Assembly (NCBI GenBank): GCA_964512955.1
Contig: CAZEKX010000014.1
Coordinates: 1-34,813, forward strand
Source of the DNA: HGM04593 sp964512955
GTDB lineage: Bacteria; Bacteroidota; Bacteroidia; Bacteroidales; Bacteroidaceae
Direction: 5' to 3'
Length of the DNA: 34,813 nucleotides
Below are positions 15,579 to 25,262 of the stretch, piece by piece. Both the position numbers and the translations under genes were made by a program. The notes beneath the pieces were generated by a model that was given only the letters and a program-made list of their open reading frames with translations, did not search any database and was not told where the DNA came from. Each line of letters starts with the position of its first letter. The first letter of the stretch is position 1.

Positions 15579-16691
15579 TTATTTTATTTTTAGTGTATTC
15601 TTTACAAGTTCTCGTAAACCATTGTCGGGTCCTGGTGCATAAGCACTGACTATATTACCCTGTTTGTCTATTACCATATAACGCGGTACCCCCTCAACGT
15701 TATAAAGAGCCTCAAAGTCGGAGTAACCGTCTGTTCCTGTAACAAAATTAATCATTTCACCCATTTCTCGTTTATCAATAGTCGATTCCCACAATTTAAC
15801 TTTATTGCTACGGTCTACTGACAAGGTTATAAACTCCACATCATTATTATCTTTAAATTCGTTTCTCAACTGCATGTAAGCAGGCATTTTCTTAAGGCAA
15901 CTGCTACACCATGTTGCCCAGATATCCACTACCAGCACCTTACCCCGAAACTCACTAAATGAGTGTTCTTTGCCATATCTGTCTACAACAATGGGGGTTG
16001 GAGCCGCATTACCATCCATTATAGGAATATATTTTTTATATAAAGCCAATATCTCTTCTTTTTCTTTGCAGTCATGCACATTTTTCTCTATCAACGGCAA
16101 TAGAGCATACAACTCTTTTGTACACCCTCCGTCATAGAATGGGAACTTAAGTTTTTCTAAATATGCAATATGCAAAAGAGAGTTATTAGAAGAAAATATA
16201 TCATTCAGTTTTGAATAATCGTTCCTATTTATCGGACGTATTGGAAAGAAAACAGTGGCAGTAAGACCATCACGAGACTCATCGAATGTACAACCTCGTT
16301 TCATTGCCAACAACATAAAATAGTGGTCGGCAAATCTGGCAACCCCAACCTCTTTTAAAAAGGTGGTTAGAACCTCATTATTCAGAGAGATTTTTTCTAT
16401 TTTGCCCGGCAACAAGGTTATATCTTTATTTTCACCTTTACACTTTATGATATATTCGCCACTATGCCATATCATACGGCACATATTCTCTATTATGGCA
16501 ATGCTATCGTTAGAAGATATACCTTTGCGAGTATTATCAAATAGTTCTATAATATCATTGGCATTACTAAACACCCTGCCCCGCCACGAATCTTTAACAG
16601 ATATATGGGGAGTACATGCTTGCACAATACCGGTCAGCAATATTACTACTACCGACAAAGATATTCTTAATGAAACAGATTGTGCAAACAT
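15579..16691 (-). CDS. TlpA-like thiol-disulfide oxidoreductase lipoprotein
   Basis: 370 residues. The N-terminal signal has a possible lipobox VQAC (Cys26). Residues about 40-225 are a helical region with no recognisable domain, as is common in Bacteroidota TlpA/ResA-like proteins. The C-terminal AhpC/TSA-redoxin domain (about 235-370) carries FRGKVLVVDIWATWCSSCLK with Cys262/Cys265 and the cis-proline motif GVPRYMVIDKQGN. Such proteins reduce disulfides in periplasmic or surface partners. It is the fourth gene of the SusCD operon, 20 bases downstream of the metallopeptidase-like gene and 16 upstream of the second thioredoxin. Two thiol lipoproteins in one SusCD operon suggest the ligand or a partner has redox-active cysteines. 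Confidence 0.88.
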   Translation of the reverse strand: MFAQSVSLRISLSVVVILLTGIVQACTPHISVKDSWRGRVFSNANDIIELFDNTRKGISSNDSIAIIENMCRMIWHSGEYIIKCKGENKDITLLPGKIEKISLNNEVLTTFLKEVGVARFADHYFMLLAMKRGCTFDESRDGLTATVFFPIRPINRNDYSKLNDIFSSNNSLLHIAYLEKLKFPFYDGGCTKELYALLPLIEKNVHDCKEKEEILALYKKYIPIMDGNAAPTPIVVDRYGKEHSFSEFRGKVLVVDIWATWCSSCLKKMPAYMQLRNEFKDNNDVEFITLSVDRSNKVKLWESTIDKREMGEMINFVTGTDGYSDFEALYNVEGVPRYMVIDKQGNIVSAYAPGPDNGLRELVKNTLKIK

Positions 16692-16711
16692 GGTATATTA
16701 TAATCAAACTG

Positions 16712-17758
16712 TTATTTATTCAACCCCTTTGCTATACCAACAAGATCTATTCCATAAGTATCCTTCATATACCCTACCACAAGATCATATTTTTCCTTTA
16801 TCATAGGATATTTATCAGAGGGATAACGTTCCTCGAACTCATCGGGTGTAAGCCACATTGCATTCTTTAAGAAAGCGGCAAACAAATCGTAATCGGAGTG
16901 GGTACCATCCCAATAATTGGTATGTTTAACCACCAAAGTCGGTCGCCATACTTCATCTGTATTACCCGATGTGGCGAAATGATTGTATATATCATCCAAG
17001 AGTCCCAATTTATAATTATAGTGATCAGACTCGGGCTTATCATAAATTACTGTATCCTTTTCACTGAATACATATCCACTCCAGAATTCAGAAGGAGTAG
17101 TTATAATGCCTCTATCTCTTGCATTATTTATTGCATTCACCATAAATATACAACGCTGTTGTCTTATGCTATATTCATCATCGGCACCATTTACAACATC
17201 ATCTTTAAAACTTATTGCCCAGTTATCAAAATTACCGGTTTTGATAGATACAAATCTGGAACCGCCATCAGTACCCACGTTTGGTTCACTGCTATCGGCA
17301 TCTTCCTCATCTTCATCTCCAAAATCACGAGGTTCGGTTCGTAAGTTGTTTATCATATAAATCTTCACAGGGAATGTTGAATGTGCAAACTCAACAGTAA
17401 TATTGGGGAAAATATAGTTGTAAAAGAAGTTGACATAGAAAGGCATTTGCTCATCGGGCAGATTCCATACACAAGCCTCACGCTCCTCTTCTGGTCCTGC
17501 CACATATACCGGACCGGTACCTGTTGAGGTCCATTCACGGTTAAGGTCTTGTTCGGTAATATCTTTGTACAAAAGATAGACGCTATACTCTTCACTTATC
17601 TCCTTTATCATGGCATCATATTCGCTATTGCCTTGTGGAAACTCTCCACGTATTGGAGAATAGTTTCCCGATGGAGTTATATTCTCTTCGTCGCTACAAG
17701 AGGAAAATGTTATTATTCCTACAACAATAGCAAGTGCAAAATATATGTATCGCTTCAT
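16712..17758 (-). CDS. Lipoprotein resembling the putative zinc metallopeptidase family Mx1, without HExxH
   Basis: 348 residues; lipobox FSSC with Cys21. The start (SSCSDEENITPSG...), the C-terminal segment YPMIKEKYDLVVGYMKDTYGIDL and the position after susD resemble the Bacteroidota lipoproteins annotated as putative zinc-binding metallopeptidase (Peptidase_Mx1). Those carry a HExxH-type motif (HEFAHILHQ-like). I find no HExxH anywhere in this protein; the only nearby histidine signature is VEFAHSTFPV near residue 125. An acidic loop (DEDEEDADSSE) lies near 145-155. It may therefore be a non-catalytic binding protein in the SusE-like position, or belong to another family. The assignment rests on partial resemblance and context. 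It is the third gene of the operon (23-nt gap after susD). Confidence 0.6.
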   Translation of the reverse strand: MKRYIYFALAIVVGIITFSSCSDEENITPSGNYSPIRGEFPQGNSEYDAMIKEISEEYSVYLLYKDITEQDLNREWTSTGTGPVYVAGPEEEREACVWNLPDEQMPFYVNFFYNYIFPNITVEFAHSTFPVKIYMINNLRTEPRDFGDEDEEDADSSEPNVGTDGGSRFVSIKTGNFDNWAISFKDDVVNGADDEYSIRQQRCIFMVNAINNARDRGIITTPSEFWSGYVFSEKDTVIYDKPESDHYNYKLGLLDDIYNHFATSGNTDEVWRPTLVVKHTNYWDGTHSDYDLFAAFLKNAMWLTPDEFEERYPSDKYPMIKEKYDLVVGYMKDTYGIDLVGIAKGLNK

Positions 17759-17781
17759 ATTATTCTCTTTGTATATTTAAA

Positions 17782-19341
17782 TTATTCTTTTACAGTTATT
17801 GTTTCAGCCACACGCTTACCCGGTAAATCGTTTTGTACCAAAGCGCTATTTGCGTTCATAGCCTCATCGGGAATGGGAAGAGTGTAGAGTTTATCTTTCT
17901 CTAACAAATGGTATGTACTCATAATATTTTCATCGTCGTACCAAGTGTGGCTTATGGCAGGCATTCCCCAACGACGTAAGTCGAACCAACGATGTCCTTC
18001 GAAGCATAGTTCGCGACGACGTTCATCCCTTATCGTATTTATCAACTCCTCGTCGGTAGTATATTCGTATGGTTCAAAGTATTCTGAGTATAGACGTTTT
18101 TCCATAAGACGATTCAGTGCTACCACTGATTTTGCCACATTCTCACCACCAAGCATAGCCATAGCCTCGGCATAGTTCAGATAAGCCTCGGATAGTCGTA
18201 AACAACGCCCGAACTCCCCTACCACATTCTCCGGCAAATATGTTGATGAATTATAGAAAATTTTACCATACGCCATATACATAAGTCCATCACGACCCAA
18301 ATTATCCGGAGCCTGTATTATATACCTTGTTTTGCGAAGGTCGTATGCTTCGTAACAATCCAACAAACTCTGCGAAGCCTGGAAATATGCATGCATCTTG
18401 CCTTTTTCTGTTGTCTGCCCTGCATATTCACGTGTCCATTTGGTCATATCATTTATACTTCCGTATGGCCAAATTGTCTCACTCGATGAATAAGTGGGGA
18501 GAATAACATAATTACGTGCAAAGCCGTTGTATAGAGGAACATTGTTCAAATCGAGCAAAGAGAATCTACTGTCGTTCATCAAATATTCGGCATATTCAGC
18601 AGCCTTTTCCCAGTTCTCCATATATAGATATGTACGCGACAACATTAGTTGAACCATTGGCAGACTTGTACGATAGTTGCTATCCCAGTGCATATCATCA
18701 GGAAGGGCTATATAAGCCTCTTCGGCTGTATGCAAATCTGCCAAGATTTGTTCATATACCTCTTTAACAGTTTTTCTCTTGAGATAGTCTTCACTCTCCT
18801 CTATACCACTATTGAGTTTCAAAGGTACCCCCATAGAATCTGGGGCAAAATTATAGGGAGGTCCAAAGAGATTGACAAGATTAAAATAGTAGAAACCACG
18901 CAATGCGTATGCCTGTGCCTTAACCTTGTTTATATTCTCTTCGGTGTCTGTAACCTCGGAAAGGTAATCAATTACAGCATTTGCGCCCAATATAACCTCG
19001 TAATACATCTCGTATGGGTTTATCTGACCTGCACCTGCCTCTTCCATCATTTGAAACATGTCGGGTTGCCATGAGAATGATGCAAGATATTTATTTGCAT
19101 CGAAACCATCGATAGGCTTTTGATAGGGAGCAGCCTCAATGTCATCGTCCAACAGATTTATAAACGAATTAAAGCCGTCCATGTCATTGCGTTGATAAGC
19201 CTCTCCTAATAGAAGTTCATTTAACGATACGGCATCCTCGGGGACAAACTCACTTTTTGAATTTGGTTCAAGAAAATCGCCACATCCTGTTATGACAAAT
19301 GTCGCACACAGTATAATTGCTATATATTGTTTCAGTTTCAT
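17782..19341 (-). CDS. SusD/RagB outer-membrane nutrient-binding lipoprotein
   Basis: 519 residues. Lipobox ITGC (Cys20) precedes DFLEPNSKSEFVPEDAVSLN, the usual SusD start. Helical TPR-like units follow, including AYALRGFYYFNLVNLFGPPYN (about 147-167), and the RagB C-terminal half with RLSEAYLNYAEAMAML, INTIRDERRRELCFEGHRWF and DLRRWG. The C-terminus KLYTLPIPDEAMNANSALVQ matches the family. SusD caps the SusC channel at the cell surface and recruits ligand. It follows susC by 12 bases and is clearly co-transcribed. The ligand cannot be told from sequence, and no glycoside hydrolase is encoded nearby. Confidence 0.96.
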   Translation of the reverse strand: MKLKQYIAIILCATFVITGCGDFLEPNSKSEFVPEDAVSLNELLLGEAYQRNDMDGFNSFINLLDDDIEAAPYQKPIDGFDANKYLASFSWQPDMFQMMEEAGAGQINPYEMYYEVILGANAVIDYLSEVTDTEENINKVKAQAYALRGFYYFNLVNLFGPPYNFAPDSMGVPLKLNSGIEESEDYLKRKTVKEVYEQILADLHTAEEAYIALPDDMHWDSNYRTSLPMVQLMLSRTYLYMENWEKAAEYAEYLMNDSRFSLLDLNNVPLYNGFARNYVILPTYSSSETIWPYGSINDMTKWTREYAGQTTEKGKMHAYFQASQSLLDCYEAYDLRKTRYIIQAPDNLGRDGLMYMAYGKIFYNSSTYLPENVVGEFGRCLRLSEAYLNYAEAMAMLGGENVAKSVVALNRLMEKRLYSEYFEPYEYTTDEELINTIRDERRRELCFEGHRWFDLRRWGMPAISHTWYDDENIMSTYHLLEKDKLYTLPIPDEAMNANSALVQNDLPGKRVAETITVKE

Positions 19342-19353
19342 TGTTTTTTATTT

Positions 19354-22300
19354 TTATAGTCCTATACTTAATCCCATAGAATAAACTTTTGGTTGTATTG
19401 TATAACCCAATTCCGGGTCATAGCCTTTCCAATCATCACTTGCAATTACAAACAGGTTGTTTACGTTTGCACTTATCATTATACGTGTTAAACCTATTTT
19501 TTTACATATTTTTGCAGGTAATGAGTACGACATTGTTATTTGAGTACAACGCAAGAAAGATGCATCGGCAACTCTTACGTCGGACTGTGCCCACATAGAA
19601 TATATATTGTCGTATAATCCATTGGGAAGATTCAAGTTGTAGAGATCTTTAACCGAGGTATAAAGTGCCGGTATGTTTGTGTGAGCCTCATCACCCGGTT
19701 TTTTCCAACGGTCGTTCAACTCTTTTGACAAATTGCTGAAGATATCGGGCATTTTACCATAGTCAAATGTCTGATACGGGTTAGGCAGACGTTTCTTTGC
19801 ACCCAACATCAATGCAAAGTCGGCACCAATATTAAAACCCTTCCAATGGAAACGAGTATTGAAACCTCCCGTAAAATATGGTTCACTCTGCCCGGAATAG
19901 ACAAGGAATGTTGTAGGGTCGACACTGCCATCACCATCTACATCTTCGTATGTAGCATCTTTAAATGTAGGTAAACCGTTTTTAGAATTCAAACCTGTAA
20001 ATTTATATGACCAAAAAGCAGTTAACGGATAGCCGTTCTTAAGCGGACGGGAACTGCTACCGTTCAAGAAGTCGGTGTGGGTAAGTTCATCGGCTTTTGC
20101 AGTACGGTCGTCAGTCTCCGATTTATTCCAGTTTTTACTTGCATTCATACCGATGGTCCAAACAATATTTTTTGTACGTATAGGAGTATAGTTAAGTGTA
20201 AACTCTATACCTTGATTTGTTATGATACCACCATTTAATGGCATGGTAGAAACACCATATTCTTGAGCAACATCCTGTCTTATAATGGCATTGGTACGAC
20301 GTCCATAGTATTCGACATTCATTGTTATGCCAAAAAGTGAGAGGTCTAATCCCAGGTTCCAGTTCTTTGTACGCTCCCAATCCAAATAGGGGTTGGGCAA
20401 ACTGGAAATGGTTAAGTAATACTCCTTGTAACTTTGTAATAGTCCACGATATCTTACTATCATTTCGGGGCTGAGAGAGTTTACCACATTACCCTGTATA
20501 CCGTATGAGAAACGAAGATTCATTTGGTCGAGCCACGACAGATTTCTTGCGACAAATGGTTCCTGAGCAATTTTCCACGAAGCACCGAATGACCATGCAG
20601 GATCGAATTGTTGATTAACATCTTGTCCAAAACGGTTTGATGCGTCGGAACGCACATTCACATTTACAACATAACGATTCATAAATGAATATGCTACTGT
20701 AGAGAAGAACGATACAAAATTTGTTTCGGTCGACGTTTTGTTCCACCCACCCTGATAAAGACCGTCTAATACACCTAATCCTATGGTAACATTACCACCA
20801 CCTACAGGCTTAAAATTGGAAGGTAAATTGGGAGATACTATTATTTCGCCACGCTCGGGAACAAAACCGTATGCTGTATTACTTTCACTTCCACTTTCGG
20901 TGGTACGTATTTCCACTCCAAGCATTGCATTAAGTCGGTGATTCTCGTTAAACTCCTTTGAGAACTGCAGACGTTGCGATGTACTGAATGAGGTACTTTG
21001 CGAATTCGATTGATTCAAGATACCACCATATGGTAATAATGCGGCATTATATTTGTCTGAGCCCGATTTCTCGGAGCCGTAGGGATAACCACGATATAGT
21101 TGCTCCACCGTAGAGGTTCTTTCACCGGCAAAACTTTCTCCCTTATTAATGGTTGTTGACATATTAGCCGTACCCTGATATGTAAGCCAGTTGAAGATTT
21201 TATACGAAACATTTGCCGAAGCGTTAAATGTCGTTCCACGGTTCTCGGAATAACTGTTCTCCATTTCATTGAAGATGTTATACGAATATTGGTTAAGCGC
21301 ACCTAATTGTGTGTTATATGAATAAGTGTAATATCTTGAGTAGAATGCTCTTTCACCATTCTCTTCGTATGCAGGGATTGCTCTACTTGTATTCATTGCA
21401 TAACTGTATGGGTTTACTCCCGCACCATAACCATGAGAATCTCTTACACTACCATTCAACTGCACATTTATACTTAATTTATCGTTCACATTGCTATTAA
21501 TGCTCAAACGCGCAGTTATTTGGTCGTTTTCGTTCCCGACTTCGTATCCTTTGTTGTCGGAGTAACCAACAGAAGCGTTATAGGTATATTTTTGTGTTCC
21601 ACCCGAAATACTCAGATTGTGGTTCTGGCTCACTGCATTACGTGTTAGGAGGTCGAACCAATCGGTATTCACAGTCTCTAATCTTTGAAGATAGGTAGAG
21701 AACTGTTCTTCGTTTATCATACGCTTGTTGAACATAGCCATAAGACCTTCGTATGTATATATTTGAGGGAGTGGCTCATTATTATAACGTACACCTGCCT
21801 CATACGCCTCTTTACTGAACAAGATGCGTTCCTGCGAGTTCATAAAGTCGTACATATCGTACGTCGGACGTTCTCTTACAGATATATTTGCATTATAGTT
21901 TACACTGATACGTCCCGGAGTTCCTTTCTTTGTAGTTATCACAATGACACCGTTAGATGCTTTAGAACCGTAGATAGCAGTAGCAGAAGCATCTTTTAAC
22001 ACTGTAATATTTTCAATATCCTGTGGATTCAACCACGATATCTGATTTCCAATAAGTTCTTTTAAACCCGAAGTTATGGATGAACTGATATCGATAGACA
22101 ATTGGTCCTCTTGTATGACTCCGTCGACAACCCATAATGGAGATGTGTTACCCAATATTGTAGATGTACCGCGAATTGTGATTTTGGGGGTGGCACCTAC
22201 ACGCGCCGACGAGTTCACAACACTTAAACCTGCAATTTTTCCTTGAAGCATCTGGTCGATACTCTGATATGCCGGCATCAATACATCCTCGGCTTTAACC

Positions 22301-22719
22301 GTTGTAAATGCTCCGACCATATCTTTTCGAGGCAAACGATTGTATCCATCTTCTACAATGGTAACCTCTTCAAGCAGTTCATCTTCGGGGAAAAGTTGAA
22401 TTTGCAATGGTGCTTTATGAGTGTTGGCACTCAATTTCACTTTCTTAACTTTCATACCCACAAAACTGACAGTCAGTTCCTTGTCGCCCTGCTCCAAATT
22501 GACAAAGAGTTGGAATTCACCCTCAATATTTGTAACAGTACCTTTTGCTACACCCTGCTTGTTGTTAATGGCAACACCGGCACCGGGTAAAGGTTCACCA
22601 GTCTCATCGACAACTGTTCCTGTTACAAGTTGATTGCCTGTTTGTGAATATGCAACACAACAGCACAAGAAACAAATTATTAAACTTATAATTCTGTGTC
22701 TTTTTTGGTTCGTTTTCAT
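19354..22719 (-). CDS. SusC/RagA family TonB-dependent outer-membrane transporter
   Basis: 1,121 residues. A signal peptide ends near VAYS-Q. A CarboxypepD_reg-like domain follows (about 30-108, GTVVDETGEPLPGAGVAINN and LTVSFVGMKVKKVKL), then the TonB plug (about 115-265) with DQMLQGKIAGLSVVN, TIRGTSTI, PLWVVDGV, NPQDIENITVLKDASATAIY and GSKASNGVIVITTKKG, and a long beta-barrel rich in aromatic strands (about 270-1121), ending YSMGLSIGL. It imports a SusD-bound ligand with energy from TonB. It is the first gene of a five-gene operon, with a promoter upstream at 22771-22803. No sigma/anti-sigma pair or hybrid two-component gene is adjacent. Confidence 0.97.
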   Translation of the reverse strand: MKTNQKRHRIISLIICFLCCCVAYSQTGNQLVTGTVVDETGEPLPGAGVAINNKQGVAKGTVTNIEGEFQLFVNLEQGDKELTVSFVGMKVKKVKLSANTHKAPLQIQLFPEDELLEEVTIVEDGYNRLPRKDMVGAFTTVKAEDVLMPAYQSIDQMLQGKIAGLSVVNSSARVGATPKITIRGTSTILGNTSPLWVVDGVIQEDQLSIDISSSITSGLKELIGNQISWLNPQDIENITVLKDASATAIYGSKASNGVIVITTKKGTPGRISVNYNANISVRERPTYDMYDFMNSQERILFSKEAYEAGVRYNNEPLPQIYTYEGLMAMFNKRMINEEQFSTYLQRLETVNTDWFDLLTRNAVSQNHNLSISGGTQKYTYNASVGYSDNKGYEVGNENDQITARLSINSNVNDKLSINVQLNGSVRDSHGYGAGVNPYSYAMNTSRAIPAYEENGERAFYSRYYTYSYNTQLGALNQYSYNIFNEMENSYSENRGTTFNASANVSYKIFNWLTYQGTANMSTTINKGESFAGERTSTVEQLYRGYPYGSEKSGSDKYNAALLPYGGILNQSNSQSTSFSTSQRLQFSKEFNENHRLNAMLGVEIRTTESGSESNTAYGFVPERGEIIVSPNLPSNFKPVGGGNVTIGLGVLDGLYQGGWNKTSTETNFVSFFSTVAYSFMNRYVVNVNVRSDASNRFGQDVNQQFDPAWSFGASWKIAQEPFVARNLSWLDQMNLRFSYGIQGNVVNSLSPEMIVRYRGLLQSYKEYYLTISSLPNPYLDWERTKNWNLGLDLSLFGITMNVEYYGRRTNAIIRQDVAQEYGVSTMPLNGGIITNQGIEFTLNYTPIRTKNIVWTIGMNASKNWNKSETDDRTAKADELTHTDFLNGSSSRPLKNGYPLTAFWSYKFTGLNSKNGLPTFKDATYEDVDGDGSVDPTTFLVYSGQSEPYFTGGFNTRFHWKGFNIGADFALMLGAKKRLPNPYQTFDYGKMPDIFSNLSKELNDRWKKPGDEAHTNIPALYTSVKDLYNLNLPNGLYDNIYSMWAQSDVRVADASFLRCTQITMSYSLPAKICKKIGLTRIMISANVNNLFVIASDDWKGYDPELGYTIQPKVYSMGLSIGL

Positions 22720-22770
22720 CGCGTTTTAATACATTGCTGTTAAATTTAACAAATAGGAACACTATTTATG

Positions 22771-22803
22771 GCGAAAGTTAATACTTTTTTAGAAATGCCA
22801 CAA
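22771..22803 (-). promoter_or_regulatory. Promoter of the SusCD operon
   Basis: On the minus strand TAACTTTCG (22780-22772) fits the -7 consensus with one change, and TTGT at 22803-22800 lies 19 bases upstream. The leader before the susC ATG at 22719 would be about 45 bases. No operator-like repeat is evident. Confidence 0.5.
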
Positions 22804-22880
22804 TGAAAGAGAGAAAAAACTAATAAAAATTTATTTACAAAAAAGATTTTGCTTTATATTTTTATAAAAACTGTTCATAA

Positions 22881-22929
22881 AAACAGCACCACTATACCTA
22901 AACATTTTTATAGTATAGCAGTGCTGTTT
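22881..22929 (-). terminator. Hairpin terminator after mgtE
   Basis: AAACAGCAC and CTATAC pair with GTATAG and GTGCTGTTT across a 2x2 internal mismatch and an AT-rich loop. Read on the minus strand it lies 45 bases past the mgtE stop and is followed by TTTTTATG, a moderate U-tract. Confidence 0.7.
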
Positions 22930-22973
22930 ATAAATATTTTTTACTATTATAGAATCCCTTTTTGTCTATTATT

Positions 22974-24326
22974 TTACACAAACAAACTACTCAACATCAT
23001 AGATATAACCATATAGAATGTGGTTCCGCTAATATCGTTTACAATTTGTATAAATGGTCCTGTAGCAACCGCCGGATTGATATTTATTCTATCAAGCACA
23101 AGCGGTATAAGTGTTCCGAATGCCGATGCAAACATAATGACCACAAAGAGGCTCAAAGGTACTGCGAGGGTTATCATGTCGCTCGCACCATATACCAATA
23201 TATTGTAAATATATATACAAGCCGAAAGAGTTGTTGCATTCACCAATGCAACAGAGAGTTCTTTTAATATATGTCGGAATATATGATTTGTATCCAATGA
23301 ATTATTAGCCAAACCTTGCACTGCAATAGCCGATGATTGTACACCCACATTACCACCCATTCCGGCAAGCAAAGGTATGAAGAGTGCCATTTCGGGATGC
23401 GAACCTAATGTCTTGGAAAAACAGCCCAACAGCATAGAAGAACCTATACCTCCCAACATGCCAATCACAAGCCATGGCAGACGTGCACGAGTCTGTTGCA
23501 ATACAGAGTCGTCGCTCTCTACGTCCTGAGTAAGACCGGCTGTAAGTTGTTGATCGTGCTCTGTCTGTTCACGCACCTCGTCCATGACGTCATCGACGGT
23601 GATTTGTCCAACAAGGCGGTTTATCTTATCGACAACAGGAATAGCCACAAGGTTATACTTCTCGATGAGTAGAGTAACCTCGTCGATGGGAGTATCTACG
23701 TCTACGCTCACAACCTTGGTACTCATTACATGCTTCACCTTTGAAACCGACGGACTTGTAACCATCTTTTTCAGTGGGAACAGACCACAAAGACGCTCGT
23801 CGTCATCCACCACATATATATAATATATATCATCGAGGTCTTCGGCCTGCCTGCGCATCTCTTTCAAGCACTCAGGCATACTCCAATTTTTGTTCACCAC
23901 CACCATCTCAGTACTCATGAGACCTCCGGCCGTATCCTCATCATATTGCAACAAATCGACAATATCCCCGGCCTGTTCAATATCCTTGATGTGTGCAAGC
24001 ACCTCCTCTTGCTTATCCTCGTCCATGTCACGGATAATCTCAACGGCATCGTCGGTATCCATATAATTGACAAAACGCCGGGCAATAGCCTCCGATGGCA
24101 ACTCTTCCAACAACTCATTACGCAGGTCTTCATCCATTTCGGTAAGAGCGTCGGCAGCCTTTTCGTTATCCAGTTGACGATAGAGGAAACGCGCCTCCTC
24201 AATATCGAGTTCACTACATATCTCTGCAATATCGGCAGGGTGTAGTTTAGAAATCTTATCTTGCAAAAGAACTGAATCCTTACTGCTTATAAGTTCTTTT
24301 ATTATATCGATAAAATCTTTTGTCAT
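22974..24326 (-). CDS. mgtE: MgtE-type magnesium transporter
   Basis: 450 residues. Order: cytosolic helical MgtE_N domain (about 5-125, with LHPADIAEICSELD), a pair of CBS domains (about 130-260; STEMVVVNKNWSMPECLKEM and VMSTKVVSVDVDTPIDEV), then five predicted membrane helices (about 275-450). The pore motif GNVGVQSSAIAVQGL is near residue 325. The CBS and N domains of MgtE sense cytosolic Mg2+ and close the gate. The 4-base ATGA overlap with ksgA shows translational coupling. GAGGAGGAG lies in the ksgA end just before this ATG and may help re-initiation. Confidence 0.96.
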   Translation of the reverse strand: MTKDFIDIIKELISSKDSVLLQDKISKLHPADIAEICSELDIEEARFLYRQLDNEKAADALTEMDEDLRNELLEELPSEAIARRFVNYMDTDDAVEIIRDMDEDKQEEVLAHIKDIEQAGDIVDLLQYDEDTAGGLMSTEMVVVNKNWSMPECLKEMRRQAEDLDDIYYIYVVDDDERLCGLFPLKKMVTSPSVSKVKHVMSTKVVSVDVDTPIDEVTLLIEKYNLVAIPVVDKINRLVGQITVDDVMDEVREQTEHDQQLTAGLTQDVESDDSVLQQTRARLPWLVIGMLGGIGSSMLLGCFSKTLGSHPEMALFIPLLAGMGGNVGVQSSAIAVQGLANNSLDTNHIFRHILKELSVALVNATTLSACIYIYNILVYGASDMITLAVPLSLFVVIMFASAFGTLIPLVLDRININPAVATGPFIQIVNDISGTTFYMVISMMLSSLFV

Positions 24327-25126
24327 AGTACTCCTCCTCTCTTTTCCAAATCGCGTTCAACTAGGTTTGTAAGTTCTATGAACTGTTCTATTGACAGTTG
24401 TTCGGGTCTGTTATCGAGTATAGGGTCGGCAAGTATTTCCGAGCCTTTCCCTACAATCTGCTGTATTGGATTACGCATTTTCTTGCGACGTTGATTAAAT
24501 GTCGCTTTCACTATTTGCTTAAACAGAGTTTCGTTACATTCCAGTTTTGTTCGGTTGTTTCGACTCATAAGCACCACTGCACTTTTCACCTTTGGCGGAG
24601 GAGAAAAAACCGTTTCGGAAACTGTAAAGAGGTACTCTACATCGTACCACAACTGAATAAGAATACTTAATATTCCGTATGCCTTGCTCCCGGGTTTAGC
24701 AGCCAAACGCTCTCCCACCTCTTTCTGTATCATACCACTGCAATAGGGAATGTATTCTTTATAGTCAAGCATTTTAAAGAATATCTGACTCGATATATTG
24801 TAGGGGTAATTGCCAATGAGCATAAACTTATCACCGGCAAAAAGACGGTCGAGATGCATTTTTAGAAAATCGTCGGGGATAATATTATCCTCACCTAATG
24901 CCGGCAGATTTTTACATAGATATGTAACCGACTCTTCGTCTATCTCCACAACTTTAATGGGACGTTCCTTCTCCAATAAATATTGTGTCAGCACTCCCAT
25001 TCCGGGACCCACTTCGAGAAGCGGTAATTGCGGGCAGACATCCACTGTGTCGGCAATTCTCTTTGCGACAGACAAATCGGTTAGGAAATGTTGTCCGAGC
25101 CTCTTTTTTGGCGTTACGGTTTTCAT
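24323..25126 (-). CDS. rsmA: 16S rRNA dimethyladenosine transferase KsgA/RsmA
   Basis: 267 residues. It methylates two adjacent adenosines (A1518/A1519, E. coli numbering) near the 3' end of 16S rRNA using SAM. Motifs: KKRLGQHFLTD (7-17), SAM-binding LEVGPGMGVLT (37-47), acidic IDE (62-64), and the catalytic NYPYNIS (106-112; N-x-P-Y). The RNA-binding C-terminal helical domain is present (NQRRKKMRNPIQQI). Length is normal. It begins a two-gene operon with mgtE. Confidence 0.97.
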   Translation of the reverse strand: MKTVTPKKRLGQHFLTDLSVAKRIADTVDVCPQLPLLEVGPGMGVLTQYLLEKERPIKVVEIDEESVTYLCKNLPALGEDNIIPDDFLKMHLDRLFAGDKFMLIGNYPYNISSQIFFKMLDYKEYIPYCSGMIQKEVGERLAAKPGSKAYGILSILIQLWYDVEYLFTVSETVFSPPPKVKSAVVLMSRNNRTKLECNETLFKQIVKATFNQRRKKMRNPIQQIVGKGSEILADPILDNRPEQLSIEQFIELTNLVERDLEKRGGVL

Positions 25127-25198
25127 GGCTATCTGCTTACCTTTTTAAATATTTTATAATAAAATGTAAAAAATAGCGAATTTTTAATAAGATATTGC

Positions 25199-25207
25199 TA
25201 TCTTCGC
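25199..25207 (+). promoter_or_regulatory. -7 element TATCTTCGC upstream of membrane protein gene
   Basis: TATCTTCGC lies 56 bases before the GTG start at 25263. The same nonamer also appears upstream of meaB (28370) and rsfS (30240). No clear -33 box is present at the expected distance. Confidence 0.5.
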
Positions 25208-25262
25208 CTCGATTACACAAGGCACAAAGGTAATTAAAAGTATCAATTTTGAATCGAAACTT

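Noticed and set aside
15020..22719. Polysaccharide utilisation locus
   Set aside because: SusC and SusD are present, but there is no glycoside hydrolase, polysaccharide lyase, sulfatase or glycan-sensing regulator in or beside the operon.
24327..24345. Strong Shine-Dalgarno before mgtE
   Set aside because: GAGGAGGAG is within the ksgA coding end (Arg-Gly-Gly-Val codons); it may help coupling but cannot be separated from coding constraint.
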